A stretch of DNA of 64,000 nucleotides, from contig CAZJKT010000003.1 of NCBI GenBank assembly GCA_964547015.1, positions 3,049 through 67,048 on the forward strand. Reading direction: 5' to 3'. The position numbers and the translations under genes are program-made. The notes beneath the pieces were generated by a model. That model did no database searches. It saw only the letters and a list, made by a program, of their open reading frames with translations, and was not told the DNA's origin. The stretch comes from JAFGCN01 sp964547015. GTDB taxonomy: Archaea > Aenigmatarchaeota > Aenigmatarchaeia > QMZS01. Shown one piece after another: positions 31,938 through 40,479 of the stretch (position 1 is the stretch's first letter; each line of letters begins with the position of its first letter).

Positions 31938-32708
31938 TTAGCCGGTCTGCATTTCCCGAAGATTTCTGCTTAACTCAGAAATATTCTCAAAAATATGGCT
32001 CGGTCCGCAGCTCTCTAAATGGCTTTTTAGGCCCATTCCTGAAAGAAGGGCGGCGGATATGCATCCCGCATTTCTGGCGGCAATAATATCCACTTGCGCA
32101 TCTCCCGCATATATTGCTTCTTCTGCAGAAACGCCGATTTCAGATATAATTCTCTTCAGCCCTTCAGGCGAGGGCTTTGGCATTGAAACCTCAGACCCGG
32201 ACAGAATTATTGAAAAATTTTCCAGCCCTATTTCTTTTAGGTCGCGCATTATGGCGGGGCCCGAAGCATTTGAAAATATTGCAAGCTCATGTCCGCTATC
32301 TTTCAGGCATTTAATGGAGTTGCGCGCATTGGGAAGCAGTTTGGACATATAGCGCGCCAGGCTTGAATTGCAAAATTCCCTGCTTGTTTCAGTGATTCTT
32401 GCAACCCGTCTTCTGTCCGCATCGTTTAGGGAGTTTTCAGTTAATGAGTCCAGATATCCTTCAGAATCCGCCAGGCTGAGCGCCTCTGACAGATCTTTTC
32501 CCTGAATGCTTAGCGCATATATTGCCGCAACAGCATTTTCGCGCAGGTTATATTTTCCAATTCCCCTCAGCCGCCAAAGGTCATTTTTTAAGTATGGCTG
32601 GAAAAGCCCTACTTTCATAAATCCTCTTGCAAGGCCTTCATTGAATGCCGCAGAAGAATCCCTCAAAACACCGTCAACACCTAATATCACTAATTTAGGC
32701 TTTGCCAT
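31938..32708 (-). CDS. HAD-superfamily phosphatase-like protein lacking the nucleophile
   Basis: 256 aa from ATG 32706-32708. Overall it resembles phosphoglycolate phosphatase-type HADs: motif II FSNASG, motif III KPSPEG, motif IV YAGDAQVDIIAA. In motif I the usual D-x-D-G-x-x-x-D reads GVDGVLRD, so the nucleophilic Asp (about residue 10) is Gly. The other acid/base Asp remains. Classical phosphatase activity would be lost; it may bind a phosphorylated ligand or use another chemistry. Confidence 0.85.
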   Translation of the reverse strand: MAKPKLVILGVDGVLRDSSAAFNEGLARGFMKVGLFQPYLKNDLWRLRGIGKYNLRENAVAAIYALSIQGKDLSEALSLADSEGYLDSLTENSLNDADRRRVARITETSREFCNSSLARYMSKLLPNARNSIKCLKDSGHELAIFSNASGPAIMRDLKEIGLENFSIILSGSEVSMPKPSPEGLKRIISEIGVSAEEAIYAGDAQVDIIAARNAGCISAALLSGMGLKSHLESCGPSHIFENISELSRNLREMQTG

Positions 32709-32775
32709 AATTATCATTCTTTTAATATATTGGGCAATATCCGGAAATTGATTTTGATTTGCCGCTTGCCCGAAA

Positions 32776-33084
32776 CTACTCTTCCTTTCGTTTCATAACT
32801 ATAGCCTTCACGGGGCATTCGGCGGCGCATATTCCGCAGCCCTTGCAGTAGCTAAGGTCTGTTTCTTTTCTTTTGCCTTCCTTATCCGCAGGTATGGAGT
32901 TTTCAGGGCAGTATAGAGCGCAAAGCCCGCACTGGACACATTTTTTTTTGTCCCAAACAGGAACGGCCGAGCCCCAGCTTCCGGTCTTTTTCTCTTTTGA
33001 CATGCAAGAAGAAATTACAGCGCCCTTTGGGATTTCCTTCCATCCAAGCTTCTGCCCTAACTGCTCTTTTTTTGGAAAAGCCAT
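32776..33084 (-). CDS. 2-oxoacid:ferredoxin oxidoreductase delta-like ferredoxin (PorD-like)
   Basis: 102 aa. Two [4Fe-4S] sites: C-x2-C-x2-C-x3-CP (CVQCGLCALYCPE) and CKGCGICAAECPVKAI. The N-terminal WKEIPKGAVI and GSWGSAVPVWD stretch is the PorD/delta-subunit hallmark rather than a free ferredoxin. It would pass electrons from a pyruvate or related oxidoreductase. The alpha, beta and gamma subunits are not nearby. Confidence 0.85.
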   Translation of the reverse strand: MAFPKKEQLGQKLGWKEIPKGAVISSCMSKEKKTGSWGSAVPVWDKKKCVQCGLCALYCPENSIPADKEGKRKETDLSYCKGCGICAAECPVKAIVMKRKEE

Positions 33085-33174
33085 AATAATAGCAATTATG
33101 AATAAGTTAATTTTAAACTGCTGATTGGCGAATATTATTCCTGCGGCCTATTTAATTTTGCCCAAATAGGTCTT

Positions 33175-34137
33175 ATGAAGCTGCCTTTGCGCCGTATAGG
33201 AATTATAGGAATTATTATTTTTATAATTTTGCTCTCCCAAATAGACCGAAGCGCCCTTTTGAGCCTGTTTCTTGGGATGGATGGTTTTTATGCTTTCATA
33301 TGGATTGCCCTAACCCTCCCTTCTGTTGCATTAAAATCCTGGAAATGGATGGCTCTTTTGGAAAAAGGGGAGCGGCCTTCATTTTTGCGCTCGGTTGAGG
33401 CATGGGTTTGCGGTTTTGGGGCGGGGATTGTTACTCCTGCAAAGGTAGGGGACTTTTTCAGGGCGGCTTTCCTTAAGGCTCCAAAAAGAAAGGCTTTTGT
33501 CTCGGTTCTTGTGGACCGCCTTATTGATATTCTTGCTCTTCTTGCTTTGGGAGGGCTTTCAGCAGTTTTGCTATTCTCAAGGCAAGACCCGCTTTTTTCT
33601 CTTTCATACATATTCTTTTTCCTTTTGGCTGCCCTTTTCTTAGGCGGCGTTGCGGCAGGAAATAAGGGTTTTATGTGCAGGTATTTTGGCGGTTTCTACC
33701 TCAAGTTCATGCCCCAAAAAATAAAGCTTCACGCAGGCCCGGACTTGCCTTCCTTTTACAAGTCACTCGGCCACATTGGCAAAAAAAAGGCGGCGTTAAA
33801 TATGGGGCTTACTTTTGCGGCATGGCTGATTTGTTTTGGCCAATACTGGATGCTCAGTAAAGCCCTTGGAATAGGCCTTTCCTACACCCAAATACTGATT
33901 GCTGCGCCGGTAATCATTCTCGCTCAGTTAATACCTGTCTCTGTATTGGGCCTTGGCACAAGAGAAGGCGCTTCAGTTCTTTTGCTTGCTTTTTTTGGGG
34001 TTTCCGCAGAAAAAGCCATTGCATTTTCCCTTGGAATCCTAATTCAAGACCTCCTTCTTGGTGGGGTGGGGCTGCTTTTGCTTTTGAGAAAAGGGATTAG
34101 GCCTAAAAAATCCCTTCAGAATGACCCGCCGCTTTAA
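33175..34137 (+). CDS. Lysylphosphatidylglycerol-synthase-TM/flippase-like membrane protein (UPF0104/AglD-type)
   Basis: 320 aa with about eight membrane helices. ALKSWKWMALLEKGERPS, GIVTPAKVGDFFRAAFLK, LVDRLIDILALLALG and ISVLGLGTREGASVLLLAFFG match the archaeal UPF0104 family, which includes proteins that handle lipid-linked glycans or flip lipids. Divergent from PorD and convergent with two glycosyltransferase genes, fitting a small surface-glycan cluster (33175-36403). Confidence 0.82.
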   Translation: MKLPLRRIGIIGIIIFIILLSQIDRSALLSLFLGMDGFYAFIWIALTLPSVALKSWKWMALLEKGERPSFLRSVEAWVCGFGAGIVTPAKVGDFFRAAFLKAPKRKAFVSVLVDRLIDILALLALGGLSAVLLFSRQDPLFSLSYIFFFLLAALFLGGVAAGNKGFMCRYFGGFYLKFMPQKIKLHAGPDLPSFYKSLGHIGKKKAALNMGLTFAAWLICFGQYWMLSKALGIGLSYTQILIAAPVIILAQLIPVSVLGLGTREGASVLLLAFFGVSAEKAIAFSLGILIQDLLLGGVGLLLLLRKGIRPKKSLQNDPPL

Positions 34138-34169
34138 TGATAATTAAGCGCATCCTGCCGAAGACCGCC

Positions 34170-34202
34170 GCCTTTTGTCGGGCTGGCAGAGAGCCAAAAG
34201 GC
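34170..34202. repeat. Inverted repeat (8-bp stem) between convergent genes
   Basis: GCCTTTTG (34170-34177) is perfectly complementary to CAAAAGGC (34195-34202) around a 17-nt loop. It lies between the convergent flippase-like and glycosyltransferase genes. A bidirectional transcript-end structure or a small structured RNA are both possible. Confidence 0.6.
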
Positions 34203-34222
34203 AAGCATTATAGCCAAATGCA

Positions 34223-34903
34223 TTATCGGCGACTAAATCTCCTCTTTATAAGAAAATAGATTATCCTAAACCCATCGCTTGACTTAAGTTTTTCTTTTCC
34301 AATCCTTTTTGGGTGCTCTATATCGATTTGCGTGTGGGCTAGCCCAAGGCGAGAAATTTCAGAGAATATGTCTGCTTCAAGCTCAAAACCCTTTGCGGTA
34401 AGCTCCATTTTTTTTAAGGCTTCCCCTCTAAATCCCCACATTCCCGTGCATATATCAGAATATTTTCCATAGAGGGCAAAACCGGTAAGGGAAATGATTT
34501 TATTTCCAAAGAAGTGGAGTATATTTCTTGGCTTTCTGACAACACCTTCCCTTTTCCCTGATACAACCTCATACTCCTCAAGCTTGGCCGCAAGTTCAGG
34601 CGCATACTTTGGGGGATAGCTCGCATCCGCATCAAGCATTATATAGGCCTTTTTTGGCGAAATCTTTTCGCTTTTTAAAAAAAGCCGGACGTCCGCGCCT
34701 TTTCCTTCACCATTGCCTTCAAAAACCCGAACCCCCTTAAGTTTTGCAATTTTGGCGGTCTTATCTTTGCTTTTTCCGTCAATGACCACAATCTCCCCCG
34801 CATATTTTTTTAGCTCATCTATTACCTGCCCTATTGCCTCTTCTTCGTCTTTTGCCGGAAGAAGCGCAACTATATCTTTCTTTTTGAAAATGGGCTTATC
34901 CAT
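34223..34903 (-). CDS. Family 2 glycosyltransferase (dolichyl-phosphate-sugar synthase-like)
   Basis: 226 aa GT-A glycosyltransferase: ALLPAKDEEEAIGQVI, IVVIDGKSKDKTAKIA and the metal-binding DADASYPP (about residue 92). No C-terminal membrane domain, like soluble DPM1-type enzymes that load a sugar onto a polyprenyl phosphate. Adjacent to a multi-span GT-C enzyme that could use that lipid-linked donor. Confidence 0.88.
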   Translation of the reverse strand: MDKPIFKKKDIVALLPAKDEEEAIGQVIDELKKYAGEIVVIDGKSKDKTAKIAKLKGVRVFEGNGEGKGADVRLFLKSEKISPKKAYIMLDADASYPPKYAPELAAKLEEYEVVSGKREGVVRKPRNILHFFGNKIISLTGFALYGKYSDICTGMWGFRGEALKKMELTAKGFELEADIFSEISRLGLAHTQIDIEHPKRIGKEKLKSSDGFRIIYFLIKRRFSRR

Positions 34904-34933
34904 AAAATACTTTTAAACGCCTAAATAACAGGC

Positions 34934-36364
34934 TCAAAGGAAAGGGAAAAACTTGCAGAGAACTCCAAGCTCAAGCGACCTGCAAGGGTTTGTTTCCATC
35001 TCTTCGCGGTGCAGTTTGAAGATGGTCTGGTTTAGCCGATACAGGTAAGTGGTGTCTCCCCTAAAATCTTTTCTGCATATGTCCTCGTATCCCGAGATAA
35101 TATATCCTTGGCCTTTTGCAATAATCGGATATTTTTCAAGGAAGGTGAAGTTATGCATGTATTCAGGCTCCCCTGAGCTAAAGCTTACTATGCGGTAGCC
35201 TTCTGAAAGGTAATCCTCGAATTCCCCAATCCTTGGGGGAGGCTCTGATTTGTAGCCCGCGTAATTTAAGTGAACCCACCCGTTTGAAGCAAGCGCGCAG
35301 CCCTTATCTATTCCCAAATCGTAATTTCGTTCCCGGGGCATTGTCTCAATGCAGTAAATTGAGGTGAGGGCGACAAGAAGGATTGAGGCGGCAGGGACAA
35401 TTTTTTTGCATTGGTATTTTGAAATTAATTTTGACTCCCTCAGCCAAACAGCCGAGAAATAAGCCAAAGGCAGGATTATGTTGAAAATATACCTTGAGGT
35501 CTTGTAAGGTGTCGTGGCATAAGCAAATATTGTTATTATAAATACCAGGGCCATTGCATAGTCCAGCTTCCCCCATTTTGATTTCCTAAGCCCTAAAATA
35601 GCAGGAATTATCAGTATATTTCCCGCAGCCAAAATATCCGAAAATGCAAAGGGGCCGACCATATACCCTCTATATTTGACATTTAGCGCCTGTGAGTCGG
35701 CAATGCTTGTAAGCATATGGCCTGTTTGGGAGTAATTAAAAAAAAGCCAGGGAAAGATAACGAGCGCCGCAAAAAAAGAGAATACGGCAATCTTTTTTAT
35801 GTCTTTTGAGAGCAAGGCAATAATTCCGTAAGGAAGGCAGGTATATCTTGAAAGGCAGGAAAGCCCGTAAAAAATCCCTCCCCTTGCCGCCCCGCGCTTT
35901 TCTTTTGAAAAAATCTCTACAGTAAAAAGAGTGAGTAAAGACAGAGTTAAAATCTCGGTACCCACATCCATTCCAACCATTATCGCAAAGGGGTTGAGCA
36001 TAAGCGCATAAAATATTGAAGGGTTTATCCGGGCGGCCCTTGAGAACCTAATGCTTGCATAAAGATAGAGTGTGGATATGAACAGAATCGCAATATATTC
36101 CGCCGCTCTGAAGGGGATTCCAAAAACGGTTGGAATCCCTATAATTATGCTTATCAGAGGCGCCCGGTACCATTCAAAATATTCTCCGTCAGAGAACAGG
36201 TACCCCGAGTTGAGGCTGTAGGACTTAAAGTCCCAGTCTGTAGCAATGCTATGCTGGGAGATAAAAAACACGGTGGAGAGAATATAAAGAACGGCAATTG
36301 CGGGATTTTCCCTGAAGAATTCCAAAATTCTCTTCCCTAAATAACCTTTGGGATTATTTGCCAT
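34934..36364 (-). CDS. Polytopic GT-C-type glycosyltransferase
   Basis: 476 aa from ATG 36362-36364, about 20 nt behind an A/T box; an upstream start at 36403 is possible. About ten membrane helices, with a first-loop acidic region (SIATDWDFKSY, then SDGEYFEWYRAPL) of the type that catalyses transfer from polyprenyl-phosphate sugars (GT39/ArnT-like), and a soluble C-terminal domain of about 110 residues with several Cys. Acceptor unknown; protein or lipid glycosylation outside the membrane is inferred. Confidence 0.75.
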   Translation of the reverse strand: MANNPKGYLGKRILEFFRENPAIAVLYILSTVFFISQHSIATDWDFKSYSLNSGYLFSDGEYFEWYRAPLISIIIGIPTVFGIPFRAAEYIAILFISTLYLYASIRFSRAARINPSIFYALMLNPFAIMVGMDVGTEILTLSLLTLFTVEIFSKEKRGAARGGIFYGLSCLSRYTCLPYGIIALLSKDIKKIAVFSFFAALVIFPWLFFNYSQTGHMLTSIADSQALNVKYRGYMVGPFAFSDILAAGNILIIPAILGLRKSKWGKLDYAMALVFIITIFAYATTPYKTSRYIFNIILPLAYFSAVWLRESKLISKYQCKKIVPAASILLVALTSIYCIETMPRERNYDLGIDKGCALASNGWVHLNYAGYKSEPPPRIGEFEDYLSEGYRIVSFSSGEPEYMHNFTFLEKYPIIAKGQGYIISGYEDICRKDFRGDTTYLYRLNQTIFKLHREEMETNPCRSLELGVLCKFFPFL

Positions 36365-36452
36365 AATCAAATCAGGCCCTATCTTTTTAAGACGCCTTTG
36401 CAATATCCGGCAATTAGCCCTCTTCTAAAAATTTCTTTTAAATACACTAAAG

Positions 36453-37568
36453 CTAAGCAATAATCCCATAGGTAAAGCCGGCAAGTGCCGAATAGAATAT
36501 TACTAAGGCTATATAAATTGCAGTTTTCTTTGAGCCGATAATTCCCCTTATTACAAGCATATTAGGCAAGCTCAATGAAGGTCCCGCTAAAAGCAGGGCA
36601 AGCGCGGGGCCTGAAGACATACCTTTTGCAATAAGAGCCTCAAGTATTGGGATTTCTGTCAGTGTTGAAAAATACATGAAGCCCCCGAACAAAGCGGCGG
36701 CAATATTTCCGGAAATAGTATTCTCTCCGACAAATCCCTGAATTGCAGAATCCGGAATAAGAGGCATCACAAAACCGGCTACAAAAACACCTATAAAGAG
36801 AAGGGGCAGTATCTGCTTTGAGAGCGCCCATGTTTCTTCCAGCCACCCGTTTCTCAACTCCTTAGAGAACCTAAAGGCGGCTATACTTATTACGCCAAGG
36901 GAAAGTATGCCTATCAAAAGATATTTAAGGTTGTGGGCTATTGAAATTCCGTTTATTACAAGGATTCCAATCATAAGCGCAAAGAAGATAAGTATCAGCT
37001 TTCCCGAAACACTGCCTGTGTCAGGGCTGTGGTTAATGAATGTCCCGTTATGGAGGTCTTCCCTAAATATAATGCTCATTGTCATGCCTATAATAACCGA
37101 CAAAATTATTGCAGAAATTATCCTTGCAAGCCCTATTTCAAATCCGAGAACGCTCATTGTAAGGAATATTGCGGCAATGTTTATTGCGGGCCCGGCAAAA
37201 AGAAATGTTGTTGCAGGCCCAAGCCCGGCCCCTCTTTTCCTTATCCCCGCAAACAAAGGAAGAATTGTGCATGAACATACAGCAAGAACCGTTCCTGAAA
37301 CAGAAGCCACAGCATAAGATATGCTTCTTTTTGATTTTGGGCCGAGGTATTCAAGGACCTTATCCTTTTGGATTAGTGTTGCTATGGCCCCCGCAATAAA
37401 AAATGCGGGAACAAGGCAGGTAAGGATATGGAGCTTTGCGTAATCAATTAGCAGGTATACTCCGCCAAGCACAGATTCCTCAAGCCAAGAGCTTTCTAAA
37501 GGCGCTAGATAAAACATTAAAAATACCGCAATAAAACCCGCCAAAATTTTTATCTCTTTTCTATCCAT
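36453..37568 (-). CDS. arsP: ArsP-like (DUF318) permease
   Basis: 371 aa, eight to ten membrane helices. SGTVLAVCSCTILPLFAGI and FAGPAINIAAI in the first half, and FFxS-TLTEIPILEALI and LAGPSLSLPNMLVI in the second, are typical of the DUF318 permease family, whose ArsP members export trivalent organoarsenicals. It is the last gene of the ArsR-headed operon, 1 nt after arsG, strongly suggesting a role in removing methylated or aromatic arsenicals made upstream. Confidence 0.85.
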   Translation of the reverse strand: MDRKEIKILAGFIAVFLMFYLAPLESSWLEESVLGGVYLLIDYAKLHILTCLVPAFFIAGAIATLIQKDKVLEYLGPKSKRSISYAVASVSGTVLAVCSCTILPLFAGIRKRGAGLGPATTFLFAGPAINIAAIFLTMSVLGFEIGLARIISAIILSVIIGMTMSIIFREDLHNGTFINHSPDTGSVSGKLILIFFALMIGILVINGISIAHNLKYLLIGILSLGVISIAAFRFSKELRNGWLEETWALSKQILPLLFIGVFVAGFVMPLIPDSAIQGFVGENTISGNIAAALFGGFMYFSTLTEIPILEALIAKGMSSGPALALLLAGPSLSLPNMLVIRGIIGSKKTAIYIALVIFYSALAGFTYGIIA

Positions 37569-37569
37569 T

Positions 37570-38283
37570 TTAAATCACCAGCAAAGCAATATAATATATT
37601 CCAAGGGCTATAAAAACTCCGGATACAATCTTTCGCATCCATTCATCAAAGGCCTGTATCTTATTCATTGCGCTCCCCAGCCTGGATGCGCTATATGCAA
37701 GCATTAAGGAAAATATAATTACAGGTAAGCCTGTCGATACGGCAAATACCGCGGGTATAATTATTCCGTCTCCTGCGCTTAGCGCAAGGGGGATGAGCAT
37801 CCCAAAAAAAAGCACGGCGCTAAACGGGCAGAACGCAAGGGCAAAAACTATTCCAAGCCCAAAAGCCCCGGCATAACCTTTTTCGGCCAGCTTTTCTTTG
37901 AGGGGGCCAAATCTTGAGCCGCAAGAAATTTGGGGAAGGCCTATTTTTCCAAGCATCACAAGCCCGGCAATTAAAAGGAAGGGCCCAAGCAAAAACTCTC
38001 CGTATTTCTGAAGGAAAATGGCGGCGCTTTGCATATTTATCCCGGCATAGACTATCAGAGAAGCAAGAGCCACATAAGTGAGCGCCCGCCCCAGTGTATA
38101 TGCAACCCCCGCCCTTACAGTGTGTTTATTATTGCCTATTTTTTTTGAAACATAGCCTATTGCCGCAATATTTGTAGCCATTGGGCAGGGGCTTATTGCC
38201 ATCATTATGCCTATAAAAAAGGCCGCTACAAGCGCAATTTCACTTGAGCCCAAAGATTCCAATATAGGCATTAAATTTATCAT
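37570..38283 (-). CDS. arsG: ArsG-like CcdA-type membrane transporter
   Basis: 237 aa, six membrane helices in a CcdA/DsbD-type fold with two pseudosymmetric halves carrying ISPCPMATNIAA and FCPFSAVLFFG. The family contains ArsG transporters of arsEFG clusters, proposed to export aminophenyl arsenicals. The same fold could instead pass electrons across the membrane to the neighbouring thioredoxin-like lipoprotein. Overlaps arsF by 4 nt. Confidence 0.8.
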   Translation of the reverse strand: MINLMPILESLGSSEIALVAAFFIGIMMAISPCPMATNIAAIGYVSKKIGNNKHTVRAGVAYTLGRALTYVALASLIVYAGINMQSAAIFLQKYGEFLLGPFLLIAGLVMLGKIGLPQISCGSRFGPLKEKLAEKGYAGAFGLGIVFALAFCPFSAVLFFGMLIPLALSAGDGIIIPAVFAVSTGLPVIIFSLMLAYSASRLGSAMNKIQAFDEWMRKIVSGVFIALGIYYIALLVI

Positions 38284-38756
38284 GCTCCAACAAACTTTCT
38301 GTTTATAAGTTCTCCAAGATAGCTCTTATAATCTTCGGGATCCCCTATTTTATACCAAACCTGAATATTTTCCTCTTTCTTAAAAGCGCCATCTCCATAG
38401 TAGGTTCCGATATATAATGAAGAGCCTCTTGCCCCGTATCTGCCAACTATTTCCCTGTTATCCTCCAAGTCTATGTTAATATGGCCAAATACAATCTTAC
38501 CCGATTCCAGCTCTTTGGGAAAATAAGCCTTGACTGTTTCTTCTGCAAGTTCCCCCAGCCTTATGCAGGAATAGCATTGCCGGGAAGAATGGAAGTGATA
38601 TACTTCAATTTTAGACACACCCTGAAAATCTGAGGGGGGGATTAATTCTTCCTGAGACCTTACAAATTGCCCCGTTTGGTCTGATTCACTGAGGCAGCCA
38701 GAAAATGCAATTATGGCAAAAAGGATAGTAAGGCAGAGAGCAAGGCGGTATTTCAT
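38280..38756 (-). CDS. arsF: ArsF-like lipoprotein with thioredoxin-like fold
   Basis: 158 aa. A signal peptide ends in the lipobox-like FSGC (Cys about 20), so it is likely lipid-anchored outside. IEVYHFHSSRQCYSC supplies a CxxC-type pair, and the rest is thioredoxin-like. Position between arsE and arsG and length match the ArsF subunit of arsEFG, implicated in nitroaromatic arsenical reduction. Frames overlap arsG by 4 nt. Confidence 0.75.
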   Translation of the reverse strand: MKYRLALCLTILFAIIAFSGCLSESDQTGQFVRSQEELIPPSDFQGVSKIEVYHFHSSRQCYSCIRLGELAEETVKAYFPKELESGKIVFGHINIDLEDNREIVGRYGARGSSLYIGTYYGDGAFKKEENIQVWYKIGDPEDYKSYLGELINRKFVGA

Positions 38757-38757
38757 A

Positions 38758-38988
38758 TTACCGGAGCCACCCCAAAATTTCTTTGGCCTCAGGAATCCTG
38801 CCTGAAGCCTTTACTTCTCCATCTATAACGATTGCCGGCGTTGACATCACACCAAAGCTGATTATTTCGTTGATATCCGTCACTTTTTCTATCTGAGCTT
38901 TTGCGCCCGCTTCTTCAACTGCTTTTTTTGCATTCTCCATAAGCTTTTCGCATTTTTGGCAACCCGTTCCAAGTATCTCAATAATCAT
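38758..38988 (-). CDS. arsE: ArsE-like small thioredoxin-family protein
   Basis: 76 aa redox-active-disulfide (Trx-3) protein: [20 protein letters not shown] has the CxxC, and [16 protein letters not shown] has the cis-Pro loop. It matches the small ArsE of arsEFG clusters. Cytoplasmic disulfide carrier to ArsF/ArsG is inferred. Overlaps arsM by 4 nt. Confidence 0.8.
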   Translation of the reverse strand: MIIEILGTGCQKCEKLMENAKKAVEEAGAKAQIEKVTDINEIISFGVMSTPAIVIDGEVKASGRIPEAKEILGWLR

Positions 38989-39758
38989 ATTTTAGAATCT
39001 TTTTTGGAGGCGATTAATTTCAGGCTCTCAACAGGAAAACCTCCATATTGTCTGTCGCTGATATCCTTATCCTCAGAGAGCACCTTTACTTCAAATCCCG
39101 CATCCTCCATAAGTTTGAGGTATCGCTCTTTCAATATCGCCCCACCTATACAGCTTGCTATTAGATTACTGTCTTTCCTCCGGCTTTCAGACAATTCTGA
39201 TAAAAGCGCCATATCGGAAATAAACATTTTCCCATCGGGTTTAAGTACCCTATAGGCCTCCTGAAACACCCTTGACTTATTGGGCGAGAGGTTTATCACG
39301 CAATTGCTCATAATTACATCCACTGAATCATCTTCAATGGGAAGATTCTCTATTTCACCCTGCCGGAATTCAACATTCTTGTAACCATACTTTTTTGCGT
39401 TTTCTTTTGCCAGTTTCACCATCTCATCGGTCATATCTACCCCAAGAACTTTGCCTGTGTTGCCAACTTTTTTTGCTGCAAGAAAGCAGTCAAAACCGGC
39501 CCCGGAGCCAAGGTCCAAAACAGCCATTCCCTCCCGGATTTCGCCAAATGCAGTTGGATTTCCGCACCCAAGCCCAAGATTGGCCTCCGGCACATTAGTT
39601 ATTTCTTCCTCAGAATAGCCAAGAGATTTTGCTAAAGTTTCGGCATCTGCTTGGCCGCAATTGCACGAACAGCCACAGCCTTCCAGCGCCACTTTAGCAT
39701 AACTTTTTCTTACAATTTCCTTAATGAACTTTCCTTTGCTGTTTGAATTAACTTCCAT
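38985..39758 (-). CDS. arsM: Arsenite S-adenosylmethionine methyltransferase
   Basis: 257 aa. SAM-binding [16 protein letters not shown]; conserved arsenic-binding cysteines in GLGCGNPTA (Cys65), [12 protein letters not shown] and [18 protein letters not shown]. Methylates arsenite stepwise. The N-terminus has an extra CGCSCNC cluster. A TATA/operator-like element (39760-39780), nearly the same as that before arsR, lies 2 nt before the ATG, so this half of the operon probably has its own ArsR-controlled promoter. Confidence 0.93.
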   Translation of the reverse strand: MEVNSNSKGKFIKEIVRKSYAKVALEGCGCSCNCGQADAETLAKSLGYSEEEITNVPEANLGLGCGNPTAFGEIREGMAVLDLGSGAGFDCFLAAKKVGNTGKVLGVDMTDEMVKLAKENAKKYGYKNVEFRQGEIENLPIEDDSVDVIMSNCVINLSPNKSRVFQEAYRVLKPDGKMFISDMALLSELSESRRKDSNLIASCIGGAILKERYLKLMEDAGFEVKVLSEDKDISDRQYGGFPVESLKLIASKKDSKI

Positions 39759-39759
39759 A

Positions 39760-39780
39760 TATATTGATAGCCATAAATAT
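39760..39780 (-). promoter_or_regulatory. Putative ArsR operator/promoter upstream of arsM
   Basis: The plus strand reads TATATTGATAGCCATAAATAT, matching the arsR upstream site (43428-43448) at 19 of 21 positions. It includes the TATTGATA core and the TATA-like tract, so a repressor bound here would block initiation. Not elsewhere noticed in the window. Confidence 0.6.
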
Positions 39781-39807
39781 TTATATAATCATAGATATTT
39801 ATAAGCC

Positions 39808-40458
39808 TTAAAGCTCAATCTCGGAAATTTTGGGATTTAGGGAGTACAGGTGAGGGGCGCGAAATTTCTTGGATTTAGCTAAGCCTTCCATTGGTATAAT
39901 CAGCTGGTATGTGGGCTTAAAATCCTTCCAGTCAACTAATAGAGCCTCATTGAGTCCCGCAGATTCGGCTTCTTCGAGAGTTTGGTGATATACCAGATTT
40001 TTAGCTTCGGGAATAAAATCGCTTGCAATATTATATTCAATCGCTGTGTGTATATTCATAGAAGCTATTTCTGAGATATCAACAAGCCTTTTTTGATCCC
40101 CTGCCAGGGTCAGGCCTTCTCCGATTCGCCTCTCATATGAATCTAAAGCTTCGCAGGGATAGGCTTTCCTTCCTATGAGGGCTATCTCTATTTCGGAATT
40201 TTCCAGCTTTCCGAGAACTTCGTTTGCGTAACGGTATTCAACAATTGAAATGCCTTCATTTTTCTTGGCAATATTTTCAGCCTCCGCTCTCATCGTGGGG
40301 CAATAGCCAAGCAATATCTGAGGCTTTTCAGGCTCTTTCATATCCGCGCTTTTGTTATTTAGGGGGTTATCCTGAGGCTCTGAATTTGAGAGGGCGCTCA
40401 ACGCAAAAGATACTATTAGCAAAGCGGATACGGCCAGAGCTAAAAAAGCGGCTTTCAT
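39808..40458 (-). CDS. Exported protein of unknown function in the ars operon
   Basis: 216 aa with an N-terminal signal or anchor (AAFLALAVSALLIVSFALSA). The mature part resembles a small periplasmic-binding-like alpha/beta fold (ILLGYCPTMRAEAENIAKKN; EIEIALIGRKAYPCEA), with two cysteines that could bind metal(loid). Located between trxB and arsM, so an arsenical- or thiol-related role outside the cell is inferred, not shown. Confidence 0.65.
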   Translation of the reverse strand: MKAAFLALAVSALLIVSFALSALSNSEPQDNPLNNKSADMKEPEKPQILLGYCPTMRAEAENIAKKNEGISIVEYRYANEVLGKLENSEIEIALIGRKAYPCEALDSYERRIGEGLTLAGDQKRLVDISEIASMNIHTAIEYNIASDFIPEAKNLVYHQTLEEAESAGLNEALLVDWKDFKPTYQLIIPMEGLAKSKKFRAPHLYSLNPKISEIEL

Positions 40459-40479
40459 AATAGATGCCTGCCAGGGTTT

